From the NCBI GenBank assembly GCA_948567375.1, contig OX419757.1:71548001-71612000 (forward strand): 64,000 bases of DNA, in the 5' to 3' direction. This stretch comes from Lunularia cruciata (Eukaryota; Streptophyta; Marchantiopsida; Lunulariales; Lunulariaceae). Positions 51,024 through 61,669 of this stretch are shown here, piece after piece (the stretch's first letter is position 1; each line of letters opens with the position of its first letter). The notes beneath the pieces were generated by a model. That model saw only the letters and a list, made by a program, of their open reading frames with translations. It made no database searches and was not told the origin of the DNA. Made by a program: the position numbers and the translations under genes.

Positions 51024-52490
51024 CTAATCCTGTTGGTTGGGACATGGGTTTCTACTCAACCCATCTGCATCACGGTTCACCACTCCAGGTCTGTGAACAA
51101 CCGTGAAATCATACTCCTGTAAAATCAGAGCCCATCGTGCAAGCTTCCCTGAAAGCTTGTCGGACTCCATCAACCACTTCAACGGCTGATGATCAGTGAT
51201 GAGAGTGAAGGGGTTACCAAATAGGTAACATTGGAAATGTGCTACTACCCAAACTGCTACCAAGCACTCTCCCTCATATGAACTATACTTCGCCTCCGCT
51301 GAATTGTTGGAGCAACTAGCATAGGCCACCACAAACTCCTTCTCCTCATCATCATGCTGGGTGAGCACCGCTCCAAGCCCCAACGTACTCCAATCAGTGT
51401 GAACCTGAAATGGTCGTCCCCTGATCGGTCTCTTCAAAATAGGAGCAGATGTCAACCTCTCCTTGAGCTCTACAAAAGCTCTCTCCTGCTCATCTCCCCA
51501 ACACCACTCCTGTGTAAGCTTGGTCAGCTTCGTCAAGGCCTTGGCAATGGCACTAAATCCTCTAACATAGCTGCAATAGAAGTTTGCCAACCCAAGGAAT
51601 GCTCGCACTCTACTCACATCCGTAGGCCAAGGAATACGTGCAATAGCCTCCACCTTGGTCTGCTGGACACCAAGTCCTTCGGGGTAGATAGTGTGACCCA
51701 AATACTCAACCTGCTCGTGGAAGAACCTACCCTTCCCAAGATGTAATTTGAGTCCATGAGATCTCAACCTCTCAAACACCTCCAACAACTGTCTCTCATG
51801 CTCCTCCACAGTAGTGCTATAGACCAAAATGTCATCAATATAACACCAAGCAAAATCCAATCCAGCTAGGATCCTATCCATGACCCTCTGGAACTCAGCA
51901 GGAGCATTCTTCAACCCAAATGGTAAGAACCTCCACTGATATAACACATCCTTGCCGTGAGGATCAATAGCCCAAAATGTTGTCTTGGACTTATCCTCCT
52001 CCCTGATCGGCAACTGATGATATCCCGCTCAAAGATCCAAAGTACTGAAGACCTTTGCATGCCCAATCGCATCAAAAATCTCCTCCGGTGTAGGCATGGC
52101 ATACCGATCAGCCTTGGTCTGTCGGTTGATAGGACGGTAATCTCCACACATCCGCCTATCTGTATAGTTGCCATGCATATCCTTCTTGGCTGGCATCACT
52201 GTCGTTGATGCATACTCTCCATGTGAAATCTCTACCAAACCAGCCTCAAAAAGGTCACTACTCTGGCTCTGAATCAATGTCCTCTCCATATCACTATATC
52301 GATAAGGATGTCGGAAAACAGGTGTGTCGCTAGTCAGCTCAATCCGTATACCATGTCCCTTCAGAGCACCCAAATCCTTCATACTGAAGGCAAAACAACT
52401 CATGTGACTCCTCAAGAACCTCCAAACCCTCCGTCTTTCCTCTCTAGTAAGCTTGGGTCCAAGATCTGGCTCCCAAGTATCCTCTGTAAC
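51024..52490 (-). pseudogene. Reverse transcriptase and RNase H
   Basis: RT begins near 52,49x with KLTREERRRVWRFL, then SHGEYASTTVMPAKK and DYRPINRQT. A TGA falls in LDL-stop-AGYHQ, where the family has Arg. The catalytic box YIDD lies at about 51,84x. RNase H follows with HTDWSTLGLGAVL, SSYEGECLVAVW, TDHQPLKWLM and NRDADGLSR, carrying the Asp-Glu-Asp-Asp active site. This is a Ty3/gypsy type of RT-RH. It is in the same frame as the methyltransferase and protease. Only a few stops break it. Confidence 0.95.
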
Positions 52491-52879
52491 TGTAGTAGGA
52501 GTGGAAGACGTACTGACTGGCTACTACACTGGGCCCTTGGGAGCAATAGTGTCATGCTCTCGACCACTAGAGGTCCAAACCTCTGTGTGAAAAACTCCCT
52601 CCACTCTGGTTGCAAGCTCCACACGTCCTCTGGCTGCATCCCATGTGGACCAAGGGTGTAATCCAAGTAGCCCACGCTCACCTAGATGGACTCCAAGTAG
52701 ACCACTCTCCCTAGTAGCTACTAGATGTGTCCCAAGAATACCATGTCCACTCGGTCCATCGCCCCCAGCATGTGCCTAAATTGTCTCGATAGGCACAAGG
52801 CTCACAAGTGTCCGAGTGGTGATGCCTATCAAGCGCATCCTACGCTGCTATGCCAAGCCAAGGCTCACAATCCAGGTCA

Positions 52880-53815
52880 AACAGTTCAAGTCCATAGCCT
52901 GACCTAACACTTGACGCCTGGATGCCTTTGACATTGCTGGAACAGCGGTAATACCAGTGTGAAAACCCATCGCCCACTCTCTCTCATCAGCGTTGGGCTC
53001 CACCAACTACTGTAACTGTGAGTCCCAAACAAGTCTAGGTCCTCCCTCTCAAAAAGCATGAGAGCTTGGGAAACTCATGAGTGTGGGAAATGCAGCTCTA
53101 GGTTGTCCAACTAGGTTCACCACTGCCATAGGTGACCTATCAGCCACTACCACTATCTGAGACTAACGTCCAGCATCCAAGATATCATCAACAAGAATGT
53201 GGTCTAGTTGTTGAATCCCATCATAACTACGTTGTAGAACCTCTCTGGGTAAGAGGTTCATCCACCAAAGACAAAGACGATGAGCCCGTGATCCCACTCT
53301 GGCTACATCTAACAATATAGCAGGTCCCATCCATGAATGGACCTGATGTGTACTTGCCACCACTCTAGTGCGAGAATCACCCAACAAAGGAACATTCTCC
53401 AAAAGGTAAGCTGGAGAAACAGACTGATGAACCTGGAGATGTCGTAGTATCCGTAACATCTCCCAAAACACACCAGAACGAGGATCCTAAAGACCCAAAC
53501 CGCGGCCCGCACGTGTATGTCCTTGACATGGCCATCCAGAAATCACCAAGTGAATAGGCCCATGTCTCTCTAGGTCATGCGCCCCCAGTAAGGAAATGTC
53601 TCCTGGTAAGGCCTTCTGGTAACCTCTGACTGCTGACATTGGTAATAACTTTGGATACCAATAAGCCAAGTGTGCCACATGATGTAGAGAGACTCGCCTA
53701 GCAGTCTCATCTCTCTCTACATACAAGTACCTCTGTACTCATATACCCGCCTGTAACACCGCAGCTAGTCCGGTGCTGATCCCACCAAACAACTCCAATA
53801 GACATATCCCCTCTA
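52880..53815 (-). pseudogene. DNMT3-like cytosine-5 DNA methyltransferase domain inside pol
   Basis: This domain would transfer methyl from S-adenosylmethionine to C5 of cytosine. Motifs appear in canonical order: I, ELFGGISTGLAAVLQAG (53755-53801, AdoMet binding); IV, GWPCQGHT with the catalytic Cys (PCQ at 53523-53531); VI, LLENVPLL (ENV at 53391-53399); VIII, GSRAHRLCLWWMNL (about 53,26x-53,29x); IX/X, AMSKASRRQVLGQAM (about 52,895-52,945). The FGGISTG form of motif I, the AHR...WWMNL form of VIII and the motif X sequence resemble DNMT3 more than DNMT1 or CMT. It is about 310 codons, a full catalytic domain with no chromatin-reader region attached directly. It sits between protease and RT in the same frame. 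Stops at 53739, 53487, 53163, 53049 and 53007 break this copy. Family assignment by eye; no alignment run. Confidence 0.93.
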
Positions 53816-54149
53816 CTGGATACTGCCAAGCAATGAGTGTGGTATCCAGAGGTGTCAAAGCAATCGCCTCTAGAGGCTCATCCTCACACTCATTCCTTGA
53901 TTGTACGAAGGCTCCACTCCAAGCCTGCTGCACCAACTGATCTGCATGCTGCTGCAATGCCTCCTCTGAACTCCACAATGGAACATCCAAGGTGGATGGA
54001 ACAATCCCACTCGTACTCCAAAGCCGAGTGATCTCCTCTGGTACTGGAGTATCCTCTGCATGGGCGTTCCCCTCCACCAAGTCACCAGGCCAAGTAATTG
54101 CACCGCTGAAAGCCAAAACTGATGCTACCATGGTCCCAAATTGTAGTGA

Positions 54150-54640
54150 GCCAAGACTGCCACTACTGAAGCGTACTGGTAGGCGACATACCCGTCCCTC
54201 ACCAGACTGCCAACCAGGTCTATAAAAGGTTGTCTCCTCCCAATAATCAATGCTAAAACCCATAGGGTATAACACTACTCCCCCAACTAGCACATCATAT
54301 GACTCAGCTATTGTCTCAATAGCCTGACCTCTCACCACCGAGCTATCAGTCGGATGACCAGGCTGAACCTGGACAACAAGCTCTCCACGTGTGATGTACT
54401 ATGTCGAACCACCACCAAGAGATGTTTGGATCTGAAATGGACACCTCTCCACATCGGTCTTCCGTAACTCCAAACCGACAACTGCAGCCTTCCCCAACAT
54501 AAGGAGCTGCGCACCAGAGTCTAACAAGACTCTCTGTGGTGTATAGACCTTCCCTGAAGGTCCTACCAAACGAAAGATCCCCCTCTGGTTATCCAATAGG
54601 ACAACACTAGGTGTAAACCGCGCTCTCTTAAAGGCTGGTC
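54150..54640 (-). pseudogene. Retropepsin-type aspartic protease
   Basis: The catalytic DSGA motif occurs in RVLLDSGAQLLMLG. About 70 residues later comes YDVLVGGVVLYPMGFSIDY, the hydrophobic flap/IG region typical of Ty3 proteases, followed by FYRPGWQSGEGRVCRLPV. One TAG stop interrupts GGST-stop-YITRG. It matures the Gag-Pol polyprotein. It precedes the methyltransferase by about 110 codons of linker, so it could in principle release that domain by cleavage; that is inference. Confidence 0.88.
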
Positions 54641-55360
54641 TAGCTGGCAACTCCTCCAGTCTAGCCGCTGTTGCCTGCCATAAACCACTGGTCGCTGAAC
54701 GGATCCCATGCTCCTCAACCAAGTCAGATCCACTACCAACCACCTCTGCTCTAGTAGTAGGAATTGCACCATCCCTACTCTCACACAACGTGGCAGCCAA
54801 CCGGAATATTGGGGCTGGGTCAACTCCCAATGTAAACATGTCACTGGCTGAAAATAAAGGATGCCGCATAATCAGCTGAGCCGCCCCCAACATCATGCTA
54901 GACTCAATCTGTGTAGTAGCAGGTGGTTGACTAGCAGGTACTCCATCAAGTACTCTATCACCACCTACCACACCTGCACTGGGACGTCTAGGAACCATGG
55001 ATGTCATTTGTAATGCCTCAGATAGCGTGAAAGACTAGGGAAGTCTGACCTGTCTCCCAACCTCTCCTCTCTGTGGGTCCAACTCCACTGATGCTCCTCT
55101 AGGCTCTGGAGCATGTACTGCACTCCTAGTCATTGCTACAGATGCATCCACCTGTGCTGCTCCGCACATGAAGTCCAAAGCATCTCTATCACCAGCATAT
55201 GAGGTGGAAGCCTCAGCACCCAAATCTGATCTCCTCTGAGCAATAGCCATACTAGCCAATCTCTGCTCAATCCGAGTAGCCATAGTTGTGTCAGAAGTAA
55301 GGGCAAGTACTGCACCCCTACTAGGTGTAGATCCTCTACCACCACTTCTACTACCTCGTC

Positions 55361-55399
55361 CTCCATGAACTGGAGCTCCTTGAGCTCCAGTTCATGGAG
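55361..55399 (-). other. Perfect 17-bp inverted repeat at the gag-pol junction
   Basis: CTCCATGAACTGGAGCT and AGCTCCAGTTCATGGAG are exact reverse complements around a 5-base spacer, giving a strong RNA hairpin. It lies about 45 bases downstream of the point where the frame changes from nucleocapsid to pol. That is far for a ribosomal frameshift stimulator, so a role in frameshifting is doubtful. RNA packaging or chance are alternatives. Confidence 0.6.
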
Positions 55400-55445
55400 C
55401 TCTACTACCTGCCATAGCAGCCCTACCACTCCGTAACTCCGGGTG

Positions 55446-56811
55446 AGGTCAAAACACCGGTCACTAGTGTGACCAAATCTGTGGCAGTGCTCACACTGCC
55501 TCTGTGCTGGTTGTGATGCACCAGAGGTATCAGGTCCGCTGCCCTGAGTACACTCTCTCCTATGGTGAGGTCCACCACAAGTCCAACAAGCAACACCACC
55601 ACTCATTGGCTGCTGCTGACCCAAAAATGAGGGTAAGGGTCTAACTCCACTAGGCTCTCCACTCGCTCCATAGGATCTAGGCTGTCCACCCTGTCCTTGA
55701 AAACCAACTGGGCGTGGTGCACTCTAGAAGAAGTCACAACCGTGGATGAGGTCTCTCTACCAAATCCAGCTGTCACCACTCTCTCCTCCACCATGTTGAG
55801 CTCAATACGCTCAGCCAAACCAAAGACTACTGCCAAAGTGGGCGAAGTAGCCTGCAACAACATAGCATCACGAACTCTACGTCGTAACTCCCTGTCCAGT
55901 ATCCCATACCAAAACTGGACTGCCTGGGCCTCAATAACTCCCTGAGTGAAACTGATCAGCCGCCTCATGCGAGTATATGCCTCGCGTGGGCTCTCTCTAG
56001 CCTTCCGCTGGAACTCCTACAAGCTCCTCAGCTTGTCAATCCGCACTCCCTGGTAGTTCTGCCTCAAACATAGGAAGAACTCAACCATGGGGTTAAACCC
56101 TGGTACCACACCACCTCTTGCAGCGGTACCTCCACTTGTAGTAGCACTATCTCCAGCTAGTGCACCTCCACTAGCTCCACCAACACTACTCGAGCTAGAA
56201 CTCGTGGGTACAGCCAATCTACTCCTGGCCACCGAGCCTAAAGTAATGGAGACATAGTGTGGAGACCATTACTGTCTCCATAACTCAATCTCCTCCAAAT
56301 GAGCTCTCCTGAACTCATGGTAGTTATCCATCAGCGGACCCTCCAGATGCTAGAACAACCCCTTCTATGCCATGAAGGGTGTGAACAAAGTCGGGTTCCG
56401 CATCTGCTGCAGATCACACCAACTATCAAACTCCTGGATGAAGTCATCCAACTCAATGGTACCCACTGTACCAGAGTAACACCTATGGCCTTTGGAGGCC
56501 CCATAAATCTTGTCCATGTCCCACAACAACGGTGCGGACACACCAAGTGCACTCTCAACTGAATCAACTCCTGTGTCGAACTCCAACTTAGAGTCAATCT
56601 CCTCCCTCACTGGGACCTCAGATACAGGCTGATACCGAGCACCACTCCGAGTAAACCCACTGCGTACTGCAGGGCTAACTCCTCTGGAATCTCCAAAGAA
56701 CTCCGTCGTGACAAAGTAACCACACCAACAAACCCAAACCACCAATTGCAACCACAAGTCACAACCGCAAGTACCCCACCAACTGCCAACACCACCGTGT
56801 GCCAACACCAA
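55446..56811 (-). pseudogene. Gag: capsid and two nucleocapsid zinc knuckles
   Basis: The capsid region includes IELDDFIQEFDSWC, ESPREAYTRMRRLISF, FWYGILDRELRRRV and AERIELN, a pattern typical of Ty3 Gag. Two CCHC-type zinc knuckles follow: CWTCGGPHHRREC (spacing slightly irregular) and CEHCHRFGHTSDRC (canonical C-x2-C-x4-H-x4-C). Four stops (three TAG, one TAA) fall in the capsid part and single-base frame changes occur near 55,630 and 55,446. Gag would form the particle and bind the genomic RNA. Confidence 0.85.
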
Positions 56812-58103
56812 CTAAACACCACCCACTAATGTAACTCTAACCAAGATAACTACACTAGGGGAAAGGGCACCTGTAACCTGCCATCATAACACGCACTCTC
56901 ACGGTTTGCAGGTCATCACTTCCTGCCTCACCGGAGAGAAACAAAGGTAGTCTGACTGGTCATCACTCTAGCCTCACCACCGAGAGCACACCAGAGCACC
57001 AACGCTCAAAAGTCAGGGCACCTCACACAAACGTGGTGCACAAACAGGAAGTAGAGAATGGAGGGGATCCAATCACAAGAAATCTAAACAAAAACCTTCC
57101 ATCTCATAACACAACACGGGATTGACCTGCCACCATTTGGCATTTGACATAAGAGCAGTTCGTATCTAAGTCCTAAGCTACCAGGATCACTAAGAATGGG
57201 ATCAAACTGCCTCTCTTAGCCAAAGCTACATGTGTATAGATAACAGTGGCGCAGTCGCTAGGACAACAAGTGAGGGTGGACCAGTTGGCTAGGGCACCAA
57301 TCTAGGAACAAGAGATCTAGGGGTCAAACCCTGTTGCACACAATCTAGCAAGAAAGGCAGATTTTGCCAACCAATGGCCAAGATCTACTCTAAACTAGCT
57401 AGCCTCACGCCAGCAAGCTGGCCCTTCTAGGCCTTCGTAGCCTCTCATAGCCCACATCCCTATGCCTCGAAGCCTTGAAACTCCAAATCTGGCCAAACAG
57501 CAAAAACTCCTCCAAATCTGACGTAAACCCTAAAGATGACTGTCCGCCAAATCCCCCGCTAACTTTCCACTCGAGCCACTTCAAAACCTCCTCCAAAATT
57601 GGCAAAACTTCTCCAAATCTGCGAAAGTCCTCCAAACTAGCAAAACTCCTCCAAATCTGGCCAAACAGCGAAAACTCCTCCAAATCTGACGTAAAATCTG
57701 ACGTAAACCCTAAAGATGGCTGTCCACCAAATCCCCCGCTAACTTTCCACTCGAGCCAACTTGACAAAATGGGTTTTTCCAAATCACAATTTCATGAGAA
57801 GAGCTTCCCAACTCCACCTTCAATTTCACTTTCTGAGCCCAACTCGCAGCAAATTGGTCCTGCCTTCACCTCTTGAGCTCAAAATCACAACACTGCTCGA
57901 AAATTGCTCCTTCTTTGCTCGAAATTTGGCCAGCGCTTCCGCACACCGTCTGCCTAACTGCCAAATTTGAATCACTTGAACGAGCTTCTGCACACTAAGG
58001 AAACACAGAACTTGAATTGAGCTACCACGATCCACCGAGCTTGGAGATACCACCAACACTCAACGTTCTTGCACCCGATTTCCCCTTGACTTCACTTCTC
58101 TGA
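56812..58103 (-). other. 5' leader of the methyltransferase element, with an internal duplication
   Basis: The region between the 5' LTR and gag. A segment of about 90-105 bases occurs twice (about 57480-57577 and 57652-57757), sharing CTCCAAATCTGGCCAAACAG and CCCCCGCTAACTTTCCACTC; the second copy has a further small duplication of ATCTGACGTAAA. An apparent 125-codon frame here is produced by the duplicated sequence and is not a Gag domain. Confidence 0.7.
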
Positions 58104-58555
58104 TGTAATCAGATTGCTTAACACTTTCAACTCAACTCAACTCAGATCAGTACTTGATCTGTCACTCTATAAACTGCCAACAACTGGGCACTGATTACAG
58201 TCAAGCCACACCCACTCAAGCATAGAGAATCCAGGTGACGCTCGCCGGCCTCTGTCCACCATAGCCAGGAACTCGAAGGCTCAACATCAGAGAAGTGAAC
58301 TCTCTGGAGCTCACTTTGAAACTATACCTCCCTGGACTTGAGCTAGCACTGGAACCCTAACGGTCCCGCTGACGGCACACTCGATGGTACGAACGGTGCA
58401 AAGTGACGATGGGCTCCACCATGAAGTCAGTACCCCGAACACCAAATCAGACTGTCGGAAAGTAGTCCTTGAGAAACTACTAGAATAACTCTAACTACTA
58501 TCACTGGAACTCCAGTGTCCAAGCAACTAGATGCGGAACTACAAATGGCGTGACA
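58104..58555 (-). repeat. 5' LTR (core only) of the methyltransferase element
   Basis: 452 bases, TGTCACGCC ... TCTGATTACA on the element's strand, so TG...CA-bounded. It matches 48684-49132. It lacks segment A. The internal sequence starts TCAGAGAAG. Confidence 0.9.
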
Positions 58556-58560
58556 AAGAT

Positions 58561-61174
58561 CTCTAAACTATATGTGAAAGCTACAACAACCAAAACCACA
58601 TGCTCCAAAGGGTCTAAGATGTGGGTATTGTTCAAGAAGGATGGAAAGAGATAAGATGGAAAAGTAGCTACAACCTCCCGTCCAATTGTGTAGTGGGCTA
58701 TGGCAAAAAGAGGTCCTCCAAGAGGATCATCTTGGCACAAACCTTGCAAGTTGTGTGAAGTCTCTTGTAGTAGTATGATAGCAAAGGGGTCTCTATACCA
58801 TAAAACAAGGCTGAATGAGAGATGGTATTGAAGCATTAGAGATATCTACTTGAACAACCACCCAATTGGGGTGTAGATCCAAGGATGCTTTGATAACATC
58901 AATAATTATCTTGCAACCACCTAAAGTGGCTACAAAAAACTGTTGTAGAGACAAAAAGGAGGGAAAAGAGTGACACAGTTGTAGGCAAATGTAACAAGAG
59001 ACTAGCTTGAGAAAGACATCTACAAAGCAATATGTTTACAAAAGGCAAAGAGAAGAGGAAAACCAAAATCTAGATTGTTTGGAGAAAAGCAATCATGTAG
59101 GTGCTTAAAAACTAATTTTGATGGCACTCATGTAGAGAAACAAGGAGAATGAAGGAAAGCATGAGCAAAGATAGACTCTCTAAGGTAAAGCTACTCATCT
59201 AGTTGATAGTTATGGAAGAAAGTGTTGAGAGAAATTTGCAACTAGGAATTTGAGAGAGCAACAAGAATCCAAATTTGGTTATGAGTTGGAGAAAAAGTCA
59301 TTCATCTGGACAAAAAAAAGCATGCATAGAAATTATGAAAAATTTCATATGATTTGGCCAATGTTTGTTGACACCCACCATTGCACATAGAGTTACTCTT
59401 GAATTGTTGATGAAGAGCTATTAAAATCTCTTTTGACTACCAACTCTACACACTTATATTTGGAGTACCTTATCTAGTTTTGGAAACATGTGGTGTAGAT
59501 TGATCCCATATCTAAACACTAGATTGTTTGGTACCATTGATATACGTCATCTCACTTAGTTCCACAAGTGGAAGCCATGCAAGTAGCCTTCTCATAGGTC
59601 CCATAGTCCCGAAACCTTCCTATAGGTCCCAAAGCCATGCCTATAAGAGCCATGCCTGCAAGTCTTGTAGCCATGCACATAGGTCCCATGCCTACAATCT
59701 TGCAACTCACGCAATGGAATCCCACACCCTTGTAATACACATTTGTCTTGAATTTCAAGTGAGCATAACTTCTTTTATAGAGCTCCATTTCCCATGATCT
59801 TAGTGTTTATGAAAAGCCCTTGAGAAGATACTTCTACCAAAATAAGGTATACATCATTTGCATATGTATTTGCAAAGATATAGTCCCAATGTGAACTATG
59901 TTTCTATTCATTCCCATAATGGAATCCAATGATTTGAAGATCTATGATTCTACTATGATTCTACATTCCCATAGAAGATCTACCTCATATTGACTCTTTA
60001 ATGTTCCCATAGAAGATTTGTACCATATTGACTCTTCTACATCACATAGGATATTTTTGATGTAGAGTATTCTCATAATTAATTAAACTACCCACTTAAC
60101 AGAAAGAGGGAAGCTCCTCCTCCACCAATGGATGGAGCATCTATAATGTAGATAGAGTATCTAAAGAGAAGGGTGTTGACCTAGAAGGGGCAAGTGCTTG
60201 GGCTGGATGTCTAATATCTACTATAAATATGCCTAGCCTAATATCAAGGAGCGACGGATGTGACAATGCTATGAGGGAGGGGCATGGGACTGTGGGAACT
60301 CTATAATCCTCCTAGTTGCTGCTTGTGCTCATATGGTATACTCATCTTGAAATGTTGACCAATCTCCTCTCAAGAACCTATGAATCCTAGAGGCGGTCTC
60401 ATGGTGTATTGATGCACTTACACCTCCATGTGCTAGTAGGAGCAAAGTCTACAATGGGAATAGGGCTAATAAGGTCCATGAAACATGAAACATATTTCCC
60501 TTGGTCATCAACTAAAATGGCTCACAATAATATGGAGAGTGTGGAGCCCACTAGCTATCATAGTGGCACAAGGATCTTAGTGTACATACAAGGTCTAGAT
60601 AACTCCATAAAGAAGGCCTAAATAGGATCTAGAGAGTGTAACCAAGAGTAACACTCCAACAAACTACATACTCTTGTATATTGGAGCTTGAAGAGTGGAG
60701 ACTAACACACAAAGGGGGTCTAGAGGAGGATGTGAAGTGGTTGTTTTTACCTCCATCTGCAAGCATCTAACATGTTCTCAATGATGTGTTAGTCCAATAC
60801 CTATCCATGAGCAATGTGGGCATGATATATTAGTCTAATACCTACCCATGGGTAATGTGGGCAAGATTGAGTAGGATGAAAGTGGGGTGTAGGGACTTGC
60901 TAAGGGCATTGAGGAAGGGATCTAATAATAGAGGAGTGTTTAGAGAACCAAGGAGAGTGATCTCATGTTGCAATGGTGGAAGAAATATGGAGCTAAAAGG
61001 AGGAGGAATCTAATACTATACAAATTATGGGTCTGTAGTGGTAGGAGGAGGGATTGTGGTAGGTAGAGGAGGCTCTTTTATGGAGTCTTCCATAGAAGAA
61101 TCAACCAATGTAGGTTCCTTTGAGTAGAGTGGAGGTTGTGGTAAGGAACCAAAGTCAAACCCATCAAGAACTTG
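58561..61174. other. Right-hand flank: interrupted older repeat DNA
   Basis: No recognisable gene. The methyltransferase element interrupts a minus-strand open frame here: removing it with one target duplication leaves that frame (from 58836) open for about 28 further codons into 48.5 kb, so an older, unidentified sequence was split. Local tandem duplications are visible: a 37-base unit at 59967-60038, a unit of about 45 bases at 60783-60872, and several AGGTCCCATGCC-type repeats at 59590-59700. Confidence 0.5.
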
Positions 61175-61669
61175 TGTAACAATATGGAGTTTACCAATGA
61201 GTTAGTCAAGACTAAAGAAATAGCAAATATGCCAAATTACCCAAGAATTATAAGAATATTTTAGAAGCATCTAGGAAACTACTTGGTACCTTCCAAGTAT
61301 TGGGTAATGTGCATGCCCAATGGTGACTTCTAGGAGGAAGCTTCTTGGCTAACTTAGCTTGCATGCCAAGTAGATGGCTTCTAGAAGATAGCTTCTTGAG
61401 AATCTTCCTAGCTAGCTTAGCTTGCACGACAAGAGATGGCTTTTAGAAGGAAGCTTCTTGAGAAGCTTCTCCGTAACCTTTGCTTGCATTCTAAGACTGT
61501 AGCTTTTAGAAAGCTTCTTGACAAGTTTCTCAAGAGCCTTGTATGCTTCCCTATAAATACCAAAGCCTAAGCTCATGCTAGGCATTTAGAGTTTCCCTCA
61601 TTCAAGAGTCCTAATCTGATTGTTCACTTTGATCTTCCATTCTCCTATTTCTCTCTTTGGTCTTTTACA
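61175..61669 (+). repeat. LTR of the right-hand Ty3/gypsy element
   Basis: Begins TGTAACAATATGGAG and ends TCTTTTACA (TG...CA). Internally it repeats GGCTTCTAGAAG and GAAGCTTCTTGAGAA words. The primer-binding-like site follows directly at 61670-61681. Confidence 0.75.

Larger units (their letters stand above)
48578..58555 (-). mobile_element. Ty3/gypsy LTR retrotransposon carrying a DNMT3-like methyltransferase and a PHD finger
   Basis: The complete element is flanked by AAGAT at 48574-48578 and 58556-58560 (a 4- or 5-bp target duplication, depending on whether the shared T counts). Minus-strand order: 5' LTR, leader, gag capsid, zinc knuckles, protease, cytosine-5 methyltransferase, reverse transcriptase, RNase H, integrase, PHD finger, polypurine tract, 3' LTR. 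From about 55,446 to 51,024 pol stays in one frame with no net frameshift, which shows that the methyltransferase is an integral polyprotein domain and not an adjacent gene. LTR copies differ at about 17 of 450 positions by hand count. About two dozen in-frame stops and single-base frameshifts near 55,630, 55,446, 50,8xx and 49,66x mean this copy is probably defective. The PBS is unclear: only ATCAGAG of the initiator-Met primer site is visible after the 5' LTR. Confidence 0.93.

Noticed and set aside
51024-56811. Alternative genetic code (TAG read as Gln) for the host
   Set aside because: TAG excess is confined to the retroelement. The RAV and SEN2 genes have no internal TAG codons and end in TGA, so methylation-linked decay or readthrough is more economical.
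57405-57782. 125-codon minus-strand frame in the element leader
   Set aside because: It consists of the duplicated leader segment read in frame and shows no Gag similarity.
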